26,432 nt of DNA from PR03 sp964353555 (GTDB lineage: Bacteria; Myxococcota_A; UBA9160; PR03). Every line of letters starts with the position of its first letter. The stretch's first letter is position 1. The position numbers and the translations under genes are program-made. The stretch covers positions 1 to 26,432 of the forward strand of contig CAYGWM010000056.1 of assembly GCA_964353555.1 (NCBI GenBank). Reading direction: 5' to 3'. The notes under the pieces were generated by a model. That model did no database searches. It had not been told where the DNA came from and worked only from the letters and a program-made list of their open reading frames with translations. Below, piece by piece: positions 7,093-15,368 of the stretch.

Positions 7093-7975
7093 CGTTGAGC
7101 ACCTGTTCGCGGAGGCGTTCGAGTTCGGTTTTCACTTCGACGACTTGATGCGCGATCGGCGCGTCCGCGCCTTTCGAGCCGATCGTGTTGCCCTCGCGGC
7201 CCATCTCCTGGAGCAGGAACTCCAGCCGGCGGCCGGCGGGCTCGCCGGGACCCGCCGAGCCGAGGATCGAGCGAAACTGCGCGGTGTGGCTCTTCATCCG
7301 GACGGTCTCCTCGGTGATGTCGAGTCGGTCGGCCGCCCAGACGACTTCCTGGTGCAGCCGCGCATCGTCGAGCAGCCCGGTCTCCTCACGGAGCTGTTCG
7401 GCGCGTTTGCGCAGCCGCTCGCGCACGACGATCTGCACCTCGCCCGCGCGCACCGCCACCGACTCGACCAGCGCGTCGATGCGGTCGAGTCGCCCGCGCA
7501 GCTCGCGGTCGAGCGCTTCGCCTTCCGCTGCGCGCATCGACGCGAGTCCGCCGAGCGCGGCGACGACGCCCTCGCTGAGCACGCGCCGGACGTTCTCCTC
7601 GGGCAACTTGCGCTCCACCACGCGCGCGACGCCGGGCAGGCCGAGCAGTCCGCGCACGTCGAGTTCGCCGGGAACGCCGTGGTCTTCGCGCAAGCGCCGC
7701 GCGGCGCGCAGGTACTGCTCCGCCGCGGCGAGATCGAGCGCCACAGACTCGGACGGCGTGTCGCCCGAGACGCTGCGAATCGTCAGATCGACCTTGCCGC
7801 GATCGAGCTTCGCAGCGACCTGCTGGCGCACCTCGGCCTCGAAGACCGCGAGTCCGTGCGGCAGCCGCACGCGCACGTCGAGATGGCGGTGATTCACGCT
7901 GCGCACTTCAACTTCGAAGCCGATGCCTTCGACCGCGAAGGTCGCGTGCCCGTAACCGGTCATGCTGCGGATCAC
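7085..7975 (-). CDS. yicC: YicC-family endoribonuclease
   Basis: This 296-residue protein begins VIRSMTGYGHATF, the family's hallmark (MIRSMTGFG). It continues with EVEVRSVNHRHLDVRVRLP and ends with the DUF1732-type block RRLEFLLQEMGREGNTIGSKGAD. YicC proteins are endoribonucleases reported to affect RNA decay in E. coli; the relatives' length is about 290. The GTG at 7975 is chosen because it gives the family start and overlaps the stop of the heptose kinase in a GTGA; ATG 7963 would lose four conserved residues. It heads the block yicC-remA-gmk, inserted within the LPS-sugar genes. Confidence 0.93.
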   Translation of the reverse strand: MIRSMTGYGHATFAVEGIGFEVEVRSVNHRHLDVRVRLPHGLAVFEAEVRQQVAAKLDRGKVDLTIRSVSGDTPSESVALDLAAAEQYLRAARRLREDHGVPGELDVRGLLGLPGVARVVERKLPEENVRRVLSEGVVAALGGLASMRAAEGEALDRELRGRLDRIDALVESVAVRAGEVQIVVRERLRKRAEQLREETGLLDDARLHQEVVWAADRLDITEETVRMKSHTAQFRSILGSAGPGEPAGRRLEFLLQEMGREGNTIGSKGADAPIAHQVVEVKTELERLREQVLNVE

Positions 7976-9003
7976 GCGCGCTTCTCCCCGCCATGCGGTG
8001 CCTTCGCCGCGGCGATTGCCGCCGGCAGCGCTTCCAATACTTCGGCCGGACTCGCCGTCGCGGTGCCGACCTTGCTCACGACGACGCCCGCCGCGGCATT
8101 CGCGATGACGGCCGCTTCGAGCAGCGAACCACCGGCACGCAATGCCAGCGAGAGCGCGGCGATCGTCGTGTCGCCCGCGCCCTGCACGTCGAAGACCTCG
8201 CGGCGCGGCGTGCCGACGAAGCAGGCGCTGCCGTCGCGCTCGAAGAGCGCCATGCCTTCCGCGCCGCGTGTCACCACGACGGCGGCGCCGCCGAGCTTGC
8301 GCCGCAGTCGCAGCGCGGCCTTGGCGAAATCGTCGTGCGTGCGGATTCGCATGCCCGCAAGCGCCTCGGCCTCGCGCAGATTCGGTTTCACCAACGCCGC
8401 GCCCCGATACGGCGACAGGTCTTCTTTCGGATCGACGGCGACCGGAACGCCGTGGCCTGCGAGTTTGCGCATTGCAGCGCGCACGGTGCCGCCCGCCAGC
8501 GTGCCCTTGCCGTAGTCCTCGACGATCGCACCGTCCGCACGCGGCGCAAAGTGATCGATCGCCGCGAGCAGCGCTCGCGCGGCGCTCGCCGGCAGCCGCT
8601 CGTCGGTCTCGCGGTCGTAGCGGACGATCTGCTGCGAGCGCGCGACGACACGCGTCTTGCGCGTGGTCGGCCTGTCCGCGACGCGCACGGAGCCGCGCGC
8701 ATCGACGCCCAATTCGGCGAGCAGCTCGAGCACGCGCTCGCCCGCCCGGTCTTCGCCGACCGCGGTGCAGAAATCGCAGGCGCCGCCGAGTGCGATCACG
8801 TTGCGCACCACATTGCCCGCGCCGCCGAGCACCATCGACTCGCGCTGCACGTGCACGACCGGCACGGGAGCCTCGGGGCTCACGCGAGTCGCGTCGCCCC
8901 ACAAGTATTCGTCGAGCACGACGTCGCCGAGCACGAGCAGGCGCAACTGCTCGAACGACTGAACCAGCTTCGCGAGCCGGCGCGCGTCGAGCCGCATCGA
9001 CAT
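7972..9003 (-). CDS. rfaE1: D-glycero-beta-D-manno-heptose-7-phosphate kinase (kinase-only HldA/RfaE domain I)
   Basis: This 343-residue PfkB-fold kinase phosphorylates heptose 7-phosphate to the 1,7-bisphosphate, a step toward ADP-heptose for the LPS inner core. Seen are LVLGDVVLDEYLWGD, the substrate site VLGGAGNVVRNV, DYGKGTL at about 163-169, and the catalytic GAGD at 275-278 (FDVQGAGDTT). E. coli HldE is about 477 residues because a nucleotidyltransferase domain is fused at the C-terminus; that domain is absent here, so a separate HldC-type enzyme must exist elsewhere. The ATG at 9003 shares one base with the epimerase stop (TGATG). The heptose-using WaaF-like enzymes are a few genes upstream in the same run. 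Confidence 0.92.
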   Translation of the reverse strand: MSMRLDARRLAKLVQSFEQLRLLVLGDVVLDEYLWGDATRVSPEAPVPVVHVQRESMVLGGAGNVVRNVIALGGACDFCTAVGEDRAGERVLELLAELGVDARGSVRVADRPTTRKTRVVARSQQIVRYDRETDERLPASAARALLAAIDHFAPRADGAIVEDYGKGTLAGGTVRAAMRKLAGHGVPVAVDPKEDLSPYRGAALVKPNLREAEALAGMRIRTHDDFAKAALRLRRKLGGAAVVVTRGAEGMALFERDGSACFVGTPRREVFDVQGAGDTTIAALSLALRAGGSLLEAAVIANAAAGVVVSKVGTATASPAEVLEALPAAIAAAKAPHGGEKRA

Positions 9004-10118
9004 CAGCGCGTGAGTCCCCGGCTCTCGAGTTCCTTGCGCGCCTGGTCGACGCGATCTTCGGCGGACTGCGTGCGCAGCCAGGCGAGTAGCTCGCGCATGC
9101 CGACTTCGAGCGAGGTCTTCGCCTCGAAGCCGAGATCGCGCGCGGCAGCCGTGACGTCGGCGTAGCAGTGGCGAATGTCGCCGGCACGGAAGCGGCCGAC
9201 CACCTCGGCCGCTTCCGTGACGCCGATCTCGCGCGCCAGCGTCTCGGCGACCTCCAGCACGCTGGTCGACCGACCGGTGCCGACGTTGTAGACGCCCCCG
9301 ACCGCAGCGTCGCGTTCCATCGCCAGCAGGTTGGCGGCGACGATGTCCGAGACGTGCGTGAAATCGCGGCTCTGGCGGCCGTCCTCGAACAGTGCCGGCG
9401 CGCGGCCGTTCAGCAGCCGGCTCGAAAAGATCGCAATCACGCCGGTGTATGGATTCGAGAGCGCCTGGCGCGTGCCGTAGACGTTGAAGTAGCGCAGTGC
9501 GACGGTGGGGATGTCGTACGCCTCGCCGATCGCGAGGAAGAGTTCTTCGTGATCGCGCTTGGTGACGGCGTACACCGACGTCGGCACCAGCGGTTTCGAC
9601 TCGGGAGTCGGTGCGGGCACGAGCGGTCGGCCCTGCGCGTCCGCGAACTCCCAGCGGCGGGCTTCGAGCTGCTCGTTCGATCGCAGCCGCGGAAATGCCA
9701 GCGCGCCGTCGGCGTCGCGGTATGCGCCCTCTCCGTAGATCGACATCGACGACGCGACCACCACGCGGCGCAGCTGCGCGCGCTGCGCGACCAGTTCCTC
9801 GAGAAGCACCGCAGCGCCGAGCGTGTTCACCGACACGTAGCGTTCGATCTCGTACATCGACTGGCCGACGCCGACCGCGGCGGCTTCGTGGAACACCACT
9901 TCGACGCCGTCCAGCGCGCGGCGCACGGCGGCGTGGTCGCGCACGTCGCCAACCTGGAGTTCGGCGGCGGAATGCAGGTACGCGGGACGCTGCTGCTGCG
10001 AACCGTGCACCTGCGGATCGAGCACATCGAGTACGCGCACCGCGTACCCTTGCGCGAGCAGCGCGTCGACCAGATGCGAACCGATGAAGCCGGCTCCGCC
10101 CGTCACGAGCACCTTCAC
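9003..10118 (-). CDS. NAD-dependent nucleotide-sugar epimerase, WbiB/dTDP-rhamnose 4-epimerase-like
   Basis: This 371-residue extended SDR enzyme has the NAD site GGAGFIGS at 7-14 and catalytic Tyr183/Lys187 in YAVTK, with ASSMSIYGEG before them. Blocks such as DPQVHG, AAAVGVGQSMYEI, RYFNVYGTRQALSNPYTG and GRFRAGDIRHC resemble the WbiB group, which interconverts dTDP-L-rhamnose and dTDP-6-deoxy-L-talose. That assignment is from memory of the family; another 4-epimerase or dehydratase is possible. An insert at about 132-170 usually carries Cys pairs in this group, but here has none. The GTG at 10118 has GGAGGG six bases upstream (10125-10130) and overlaps the GT2 stop in a GTGA. It likely supplies the sugar used by a neighbouring transferase. 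Confidence 0.85.
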   Translation of the reverse strand: MKVLVTGGAGFIGSHLVDALLAQGYAVRVLDVLDPQVHGSQQQRPAYLHSAAELQVGDVRDHAAVRRALDGVEVVFHEAAAVGVGQSMYEIERYVSVNTLGAAVLLEELVAQRAQLRRVVVASSMSIYGEGAYRDADGALAFPRLRSNEQLEARRWEFADAQGRPLVPAPTPESKPLVPTSVYAVTKRDHEELFLAIGEAYDIPTVALRYFNVYGTRQALSNPYTGVIAIFSSRLLNGRAPALFEDGRQSRDFTHVSDIVAANLLAMERDAAVGGVYNVGTGRSTSVLEVAETLAREIGVTEAAEVVGRFRAGDIRHCYADVTAAARDLGFEAKTSLEVGMRELLAWLRTQSAEDRVDQARKELESRGLTR

Positions 10119-11092
10119 GCGCTGCCCTCCGCCTTCGCGCGCACACCCGCAAGGCCCCACGCGATCGGGCGGCCGCGCAGATGCCAGAGCAGGATCCAGC
10201 CGCGCTGCCGCCAGCGTTCGCGCTCCCGTTGCGACACCAACGCGAGCGGTGCGCCGAAGGCCAGCGCCAGCACCAGCTTCACCAGCCGCACCGCCGCCAC
10301 CGCGCGCGCCTGCCCTGCCCCGCGATTCTTCCGGAAGAAGTGGTACAGCGAGCGATGGTACTCGATGCGCGTCGGCAGCGGCACGACCTTCTTGGTCGAG
10401 GCGCCGTGGATGTGAACCAGCTTCGCGTCGGGCAGGTGCACGACGCGCCATCCCTTGCTGCGCATCTGGTAGAACCAGTCGGTCTCTTCGAGGAAGAAGA
10501 AGTATTCCTCGGGCATCGGGCCCACCTGCTCGATCACTTCGCGGCGCACGATCATGCAGGCGCCCAGCACGGCTTCGACGTCGAGCGGCTCGTCGTGCTC
10601 GAAGCGCTTCGACGGATAGCGGCGCGGAAACAGCGTCTCGAGTACGCCGCGCGGGACGATCTCGAGCAGCAGCGTCGGGAAGTTGTGGATGCTGTTCTGC
10701 TTGCGACCATCGGGATGTAGCAGCTGCGGGCCGACCGCACCGACATCCGGATGCGCGTCCAGATAGCGCACGCAGGCCTCGAAGCCGTCGCGTTGCACGA
10801 TCGTGTCGTTGTTCAGCAGACACAGCATGCGGCCCTTCGCGCGCGCCAGCCCGGCGTTGTTGCCGCCCGCGAAACCGATGTTGCGCGGCAACGCGACGAC
10901 CTCTGCCCACGGGAAGCGCTCGCGAATCGCTGCCACGCTGCCGTCGGCCGAGCCGTTGTCCACCACGATCGTCTCGACCGCGAGGCGCCCCGCGTCGGTG
11001 CGGGCGCGGATCTCGCGGTCGATCGAAGCCAGGCAGTCGAGCGCCAGATCGCGCCCGTTCCAGCTGAGCAGCACGATCGAGAGGTCCGTCAC
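10115..11092 (-). CDS. Glycosyltransferase, GT2 family (rhamnosyltransferase-like)
   Basis: This 325-residue transferase starts VTDLSIVLLSWNGRDL, typical of WcaA/RfbF-like GT2 enzymes. It has VETIVVDNGSADGSV, LPRNIGFAGGNNAGL, the metal-site region LLNNDTIV, and the acceptor block PEEYFFFLEETDWFYQ. The C-terminal segment has a hydrophobic stretch (RLVKLVLALAFGAPLAL), which may hold it at the membrane. The GTG at 11092 overlaps the waaF stop in a GTGA; earlier in-frame starts would give about 59 arginine-rich residues that overlap waaF. The adjacent epimerase suggests a deoxyhexose donor, but this is inference from position. Confidence 0.87.
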   Translation of the reverse strand: MTDLSIVLLSWNGRDLALDCLASIDREIRARTDAGRLAVETIVVDNGSADGSVAAIRERFPWAEVVALPRNIGFAGGNNAGLARAKGRMLCLLNNDTIVQRDGFEACVRYLDAHPDVGAVGPQLLHPDGRKQNSIHNFPTLLLEIVPRGVLETLFPRRYPSKRFEHDEPLDVEAVLGACMIVRREVIEQVGPMPEEYFFFLEETDWFYQMRSKGWRVVHLPDAKLVHIHGASTKKVVPLPTRIEYHRSLYHFFRKNRGAGQARAVAAVRLVKLVLALAFGAPLALVSQRERERWRQRGWILLWHLRGRPIAWGLAGVRAKAEGSA

Positions 11093-12177
11093 GGCGCGCC
11101 TCCCGATGCGCTCCCGGGCGCCGGCAGCGCGCGCAACGCGCTCTCGCCGCGGAACGCACTCGCGTCTCGGCGCAACGCGGGCAGCGCCGCGGCGGCGACC
11201 CGTTCGGGCGCGAGCCGCGTCATGCAACGGTGGTCGGTCGGGCACTCGCGGTGATAGCAGGGGCGACACGCGACGTCGGAGGCGAGCGCGCGCACGCGTT
11301 CCAGATTCAAGTTGGTCTTCGCGAGACTCGTGGGGCCGAAGAGCACGACGCTCGGCACGCCGAGCGCGACCGCGACATGACGCGCGCCCGCATCGTTACA
11401 GACCAACACACGCGCGCGACGCATCACGGCCTTCATCGTGCCGAGATCGAGTTCGCCCGCCAGCACCGCCGCGGGCGCGCGCATCGCCGCGGCGACGCGG
11501 CGTGCGAGCGGCGCCTCACCGGGCGAGCCGAGCACCACGACACGAACACCGGCGTCGGCGAGCCCGTCGCCGACCTTCGCGAACGACTCCGCGGGCCACA
11601 GCTTCGAAGATCCGTACGAAGCGCCCGGCGCGAGTGCTGCGAGCGGCTGGTCGGCTGCGATCTCGTGCTTCTCGAGCAGCGTGCGCGCGTCCGCTTCTTC
11701 GCGCGCGGTGACGAAGAGTTCGAGCTGGGTGCCGCAGGGCGGACAGCCGATCGCTTCGACGAGCCCGAGCACGTGACGCTCGCGCGCGATCATCCCCGCC
11801 GGCGGCTCGACCGCGACATCGAGCAGCGCGCCGCGACCCTGCGTCCGATAGCCGACGACGCTGCGAACGCCCGCGCAGCGCAACAGCAGCGCCGCGGAGA
11901 ACGAATCGGGCAGACACACAGCGAGATCGAAGCGACGGCGCCGCAGCGCAAATCCTTCCCGCAGCAGCGCGCCCGCCCCAAGGTGATACGACGTCAACGG
12001 CACCACCGCGTCGAACCACGGCGCGCCCGCGACGAGCGGCGCCAGCTCCGCGCGCGCATGCAATACGATCTGTGCGCGTGGATGCGCCGCCCGCAACGCG
12101 CGAAACCCGGGCGTCGCCATCACGACGTCGCCCGCCCAGTTCGGAGCGCGAACGAGTATGTGCTGCAAGTCGTTCAT
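11089..12177 (-). CDS. waaF: LPS heptosyltransferase II-like protein (GT9)
   Basis: This 362-residue GT9 enzyme probably transfers heptose from ADP-heptose to the inner core. It has the WaaF-type start ILVRAPNWAGDVVMATP, LAVCLPDSFSAALL, VVGYRTQGRG, the donor-site block APGASYGSSKLWPAESFA, and CNDAGARHVAVALGVPSV followed by LFGPT. The Cys-rich segment CRPCYHRECPTDHRCM is also usual for WaaF. About 25 residues at the C-terminus exceed the family. ATG 12177 is used; GTG 12180 would add one residue. The gene follows another heptosyltransferase after 38 bases and its stop overlaps the next GT2 gene. WaaF versus another GT9 subgroup is judged by eye. Confidence 0.88.
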   Translation of the reverse strand: MNDLQHILVRAPNWAGDVVMATPGFRALRAAHPRAQIVLHARAELAPLVAGAPWFDAVVPLTSYHLGAGALLREGFALRRRRFDLAVCLPDSFSAALLLRCAGVRSVVGYRTQGRGALLDVAVEPPAGMIARERHVLGLVEAIGCPPCGTQLELFVTAREEADARTLLEKHEIAADQPLAALAPGASYGSSKLWPAESFAKVGDGLADAGVRVVVLGSPGEAPLARRVAAAMRAPAAVLAGELDLGTMKAVMRRARVLVCNDAGARHVAVALGVPSVVLFGPTSLAKTNLNLERVRALASDVACRPCYHRECPTDHRCMTRLAPERVAAAALPALRRDASAFRGESALRALPAPGSASGGAP

Positions 12178-12215
12178 CACCGTACCCACTCCACCCACCC
12201 CGCCTAGCCTATCTA

Positions 12216-13289
12216 CTACCCGGCGTCGCCCGCCGCCAGCAGTTCGTGCGCAGCCGACAGTACGGCCGACGGCGTGACGAGGCGCAGGCAAATCGCCGTC
12301 GCACAGCCGCGCCGACAGGGACTGCAGCCGACCGGCACACGCACCGTGCGCGACGGCGTACCCGGATACGGTTCGTTCTCGACCGGGTCGGTCGGGCCGA
12401 GGATCTGCAGCACCGGCGTTCCCACCAGCGACGCGACGTGCATCGGTCCCGTGTCGCCGCCGAGATAGAGTCGGCACTGCGCGAGCAACGCCGCGAGCTC
12501 ACCGAGCGACTCCGTTGCCGGTGCGAGTCGCGCCGCACCGTCCGACGCCGCGACGATCTCGCCGGCGAGCGCGCGTTCGCTCGGGACGGGCCCGAAGAGC
12601 ACGATCGACGAGACGCCGGCCGAGTCGCGCAGCCGTCGCGCGACCTCGGCATAGCCGGCGGCGCTCCAACGCTTGTGCGGCGTGCCCGCGCTGGTGCCCG
12701 GATGGATCGCCACAGGCCTCTCGCCAGCTCCGACGGCGCTCGCCATGCGCGCACGCATGGCCGGATCGACGTGCCACGGCGTGGGCGACGCGCTCGCACC
12801 CCTGGCTACGAACTCGACGAGGGCGCGGTTGCGCTCGAAGCGCGAGATGCGATGCGGCGTCACGCGAGCGCGCGCGTTGGCGAAGAGCCAGGCGCTCTCG
12901 CGCGCAAAGGGCGGCGCGTAGCTCGCGCGGCGCGGCGCGCCACTGACCAGCGCCAGTAGCCCGGTCTTCAGGATCGCGTGAAAGTCGAGCACGAGATCGA
13001 AGCGCCGCCGCCGCAGCGCAAGCGCGAACGAGAACAGCGTGCGTGCCGCCGCGAAGAAACGTCCGCGGCGCAGCGCCGCTTCGGCCTCGCCGCGCGGGAA
13101 GACCAGCACCTCGTCGACCCACGGCTGGCCCTCGATCGCAGAACGCGACGCGGGCTCGACGAGCCACGCGATGTGCGCGCCGGCATACGCCACACGCAAC
13201 GCTGATGCGGCCGGCAATGTGCGCACGACATCGCCCACGGCACCGAGCCGGATCAGCAGGATGCGATCCGCAGCGGGCGGAAGCGGCAA
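12216..13289 (-). CDS. Heptosyltransferase-family glycosyltransferase (GT9)
   Basis: A second GT9 protein of about 357 residues, first gene of the minus-strand core run. Seen are RILLIRLGAVGDVVRTLPA, LVLDFHAILKTGLLAL, the donor block AIHPGTSAGTPHKRWSAAGYAE, GGDTGPMHVASLVGTPVL and the Cys-rich CSPCRRGC. WaaC (heptosyltransferase I) is a possibility, since the pair with a WaaF-like gene is common, but WaaQ-type and other GT9 proteins share these motifs. The start is uncertain: TTG 13289 is the only usable start codon near the first conserved strand, with no clear ribosome site. The frame stays open for 750 bases upstream, but that part is antisense to the permease gene and resembles nothing. 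Confidence 0.85.
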   Translation of the reverse strand: MPLPPAADRILLIRLGAVGDVVRTLPAASALRVAYAGAHIAWLVEPASRSAIEGQPWVDEVLVFPRGEAEAALRRGRFFAAARTLFSFALALRRRRFDLVLDFHAILKTGLLALVSGAPRRASYAPPFARESAWLFANARARVTPHRISRFERNRALVEFVARGASASPTPWHVDPAMRARMASAVGAGERPVAIHPGTSAGTPHKRWSAAGYAEVARRLRDSAGVSSIVLFGPVPSERALAGEIVAASDGAARLAPATESLGELAALLAQCRLYLGGDTGPMHVASLVGTPVLQILGPTDPVENEPYPGTPSRTVRVPVGCSPCRRGCATAICLRLVTPSAVLSAAHELLAAGDAG

Positions 13290-13361
13290 CGCGTTCGCGC
13301 ACGGCGAGATGGTGACGTCGAGCCTCGCGCTAGGGGTGGGCCGCCGGTAGGATACGCCGCC
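13290..13361. promoter_or_regulatory. Divergent start region between the GT9 gene and the LptF-type gene
   Basis: These 72 bases separate the starts of two divergent transcription units, so both promoters should lie here or slightly inside the genes. On the plus strand AGGA at 13349-13352 is a fair ribosome site nine bases before the permease ATG. A TAGGAT at 13348-13353 resembles a -10 box but overlaps that site and has no matching -35. No clear sigma-70 promoter was found for the minus strand. Confidence 0.35.
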
Positions 13362-14471
13362 ATGCTGTTGCCCCGCACCCTCGCGCGCTCGATCGCAGCC
13401 GAGGTGCTGATCTTCGCGGGGATCGGGTTCATCGCGTTCATCGCGATCCTGCTGGTCCAGAACGTCGCGCAGCAACTCGAGCAGCTCGTTGCGGCGGGCA
13501 TGTCGTTCAGCGACGCGCGCGCGGTGGTGAGGCATCTCGTGGGCATGGTGTCGCCCTACGCGGTTCCGGTCGGCTTCCTGTTCGGCATTCTCGCCGCAGT
13601 GGGCCGGCTCTCGGCCGATTCCGAAGCGACCGCGATGCGCGCCTGCGGTCTCGGCCTCGGCACGATCTTCGCTCCAGTGATCGCGATCGCGCTGGCGCTC
13701 TCGCTGCTCACCGCGCTGCTGATGATCCGCGTCGAGCCCGCGTCGCGAAGAGGGCTGCGCGAAGTGCTCGCGAACGTCGCGTCGCGTGGCGCGATCTTCG
13801 AGCCCGGGCGCTTTCGGACGATTGGCGCGCGCGTGCTCTACGTGCAGTCGCGCGACGTCGAAGACGAGAGTCTGCTGAAGCGCATCTTCATCGCCGACCG
13901 CAGCAATCCAAAGCGGCCGTTCCTGATCTTCGCGCAGACGGCCCGCTTCCGCTTCGACTCCGATCAGCTGCTGATCCACCTGGAAATGGAGCAAGGCGAC
14001 ATCCATCTCGAGTCGGCCGACCTCTCCGACCACCAACGCATCGCCTTCGAGCAGCTCGACTACACCCTCGATGCCAGCACACTGATCGACGCGACGCGCC
14101 GGCTGAAGCCGAGCGAGATGGATCTGTCGCAGCTCTACGACGTGATGAACCTACCCGCCGACCCCTCGGTCGGCCGCTTCCCCGCGTCGTTCCGCGCCCA
14201 CTTCCACCGGCGGATGGCGATCCCATTCGCGCCGTTCGTATTCGCAGCGCTCGGCGTTCCGCTCGGGCTGCGGCGCTCGCGCGCGGCCCGTTCGTGGGGC
14301 GTCCTCGTCTGCATCGCCCTCGTCGCGGCGTACTATACGCTGCTCGGCTTCGGGCAGTACATCGGCGAGTCCGGCCTCGGGCCAGCGGCGCTCGCTTTGT
14401 GGCTGCCGAATCTCGTGTTCGCGGCGGCGGCGATCCCGCTATTGCGCAGCACCCAGCGCGGCATGGCGTGA
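13362..14471 (+). CDS. lptF: LPS export permease, LptF/LptG (YjgP/YjgQ) family
   Basis: This 369-residue inner-membrane protein should be one half of the permease of the LptB2FG transporter, which extracts LPS from the inner membrane. Three membrane helices lie in the first ~120 residues, with the family block LFGILAAVGRLSADSEATAM and ACGL, a large periplasmic domain follows at about 130-265, and three helices close the protein (about 285-362). The SADSEATAMRACGL block looks more like LptF than LptG, but a single gene here makes the choice uncertain. The ATG at 13362 has AGGA nine bases upstream. Its stop overlaps the following kinase gene in a GTGA. The ATPase and the partner permease are not in the window. 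Confidence 0.9.
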   Translation: MLLPRTLARSIAAEVLIFAGIGFIAFIAILLVQNVAQQLEQLVAAGMSFSDARAVVRHLVGMVSPYAVPVGFLFGILAAVGRLSADSEATAMRACGLGLGTIFAPVIAIALALSLLTALLMIRVEPASRRGLREVLANVASRGAIFEPGRFRTIGARVLYVQSRDVEDESLLKRIFIADRSNPKRPFLIFAQTARFRFDSDQLLIHLEMEQGDIHLESADLSDHQRIAFEQLDYTLDASTLIDATRRLKPSEMDLSQLYDVMNLPADPSVGRFPASFRAHFHRRMAIPFAPFVFAALGVPLGLRRSRAARSWGVLVCIALVAAYYTLLGFGQYIGESGLGPAALALWLPNLVFAAAAIPLLRSTQRGMA

Positions 14472-15310
14472 CGATCGCGACGCCGCCCGGCTTCGTCGCG
14501 GTGAACGGCCGTGACGGCCGATGGCTGGCGGACGCGGAGATCGCGGACGCACTCGGCCGCGCGCATCTGCTCGAAGCCGAGGGCGTGCGCGCTGCGCTCG
14601 CGCGAGCGGAAGGCGCATCGGGTCGCGCGCGAACGGCGCTGGTGTCGATCGGCGCCGCGCGACTGGTGTTGCGCGGCGTCCGTCGTGGAGGCCTGCTGGG
14701 GCCGTTGCTCGGCGGCGCGCTGCTGACACCCGATCGCCCGCTGCGTGAGATCGCCGTGACTGCGGCGCTGCGCAGCGCCGGTGCGCCGGTGCCTCGCCCC
14801 GCGTTCGGCGCGGCGTTTCGGAGCGGTCCCAGCGGCCTCGTCTGGAACGGCGCCGTCGCTACGTTTTTCGAAGTCGGCGCGCGCGACGCCGAGTCCTGGC
14901 TGCGCGATGCCGCGACGCCCGCCACGCTGCCGTGCGCGCTCACGAGCGCCGGCGAGGCGATGCGCCGCTTCCACGATGCCGGCGGCTCGCATCCCGACCT
15001 GCATGGGAAGAACCTGCTGGTCCGCGAAGTCGGAGAGCGCTGCGAGATCGTCGTGATCGACCTCGACCGCGCGCGCGTCGAAGCGCAGGTCACGCCGCGC
15101 GCGCGCATGGGGCAGCTGATGCGCCTCTACCGCTCGTTGCTGAAGCGCGACCTGCTGCGCGTGGTCGGCGACGCGGGCTGCGCGACCTTCTTCGACGCCT
15201 ACGTGCAGCAAGACCGCGCGCTGCGCGACGCGATGCTCGCGCGGCTCCCCGCCGAGCGCCGCCGCGTCGCGCGCCACGCACTCGGCTATCGGCGCCCCAA
15301 GCCTTCCTAG
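14468..15310 (+). CDS. Kdo/LPS kinase family protein (KdkA/WaaP-like)
   Basis: This 280-residue protein has a small-kinase fold of the lipopolysaccharide-kinase family. The catalytic loop is HPDLHGKN at 175-182, and the metal-binding motif is IDLDRAR at 197-203. The preceding FHDAGGS and the upstream LREIAVTAALRSAGAPVPRP pattern are as in KdkA, which phosphorylates Kdo on lipid A. The GTG at 14468 overlaps the permease stop in a GTGA, so the pair is probably co-translated. A heptose kinase (WaaP-like) role is the alternative; the presence of one WaaA gene and heptosyltransferases in the window fits a Kdo kinase, as in Haemophilus, but this is inference. Confidence 0.82.
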   Translation: MTIATPPGFVAVNGRDGRWLADAEIADALGRAHLLEAEGVRAALARAEGASGRARTALVSIGAARLVLRGVRRGGLLGPLLGGALLTPDRPLREIAVTAALRSAGAPVPRPAFGAAFRSGPSGLVWNGAVATFFEVGARDAESWLRDAATPATLPCALTSAGEAMRRFHDAGGSHPDLHGKNLLVREVGERCEIVVIDLDRARVEAQVTPRARMGQLMRLYRSLLKRDLLRVVGDAGCATFFDAYVQQDRALRDAMLARLPAERRRVARHALGYRRPKPS

Positions 15311-15320
15311 CCGTTGTCGC

Positions 15321-15365
15321 CAGCGTTGCGCGCTGCGGGTCGGGACTAGAGCCCGGGATGGGCTC
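15321..15365. terminator. Possible bidirectional terminator between convergent genes
   Basis: The 58 bases between the convergent stops hold two short inverted repeats: CAGCG/CGCTG at 15321-15325 and 15331-15335, and GAGCCC/GGGCTC at 15349-15354 and 15360-15365 with a five-base loop. Neither is followed by a T run on either strand, so a classic Rho-independent terminator is not shown. The position between two gene ends is the main support. Confidence 0.3.
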
Positions 15366-15368
15366 GGG

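Noticed and set aside
8004..9187. A long frame continuing upstream of yicC across the heptose kinase gene
   Set aside because: YicC proteins start at MIRSMTG; the upstream residues are an out-of-frame reading of the kinase gene.
13290..14036. A 250-residue N-terminal extension of the GT9 protein
   Set aside because: The frame is open, but it is antisense to the permease gene and has no conserved residues; GT9 proteins start at the RILLIRLGAVGD strand.
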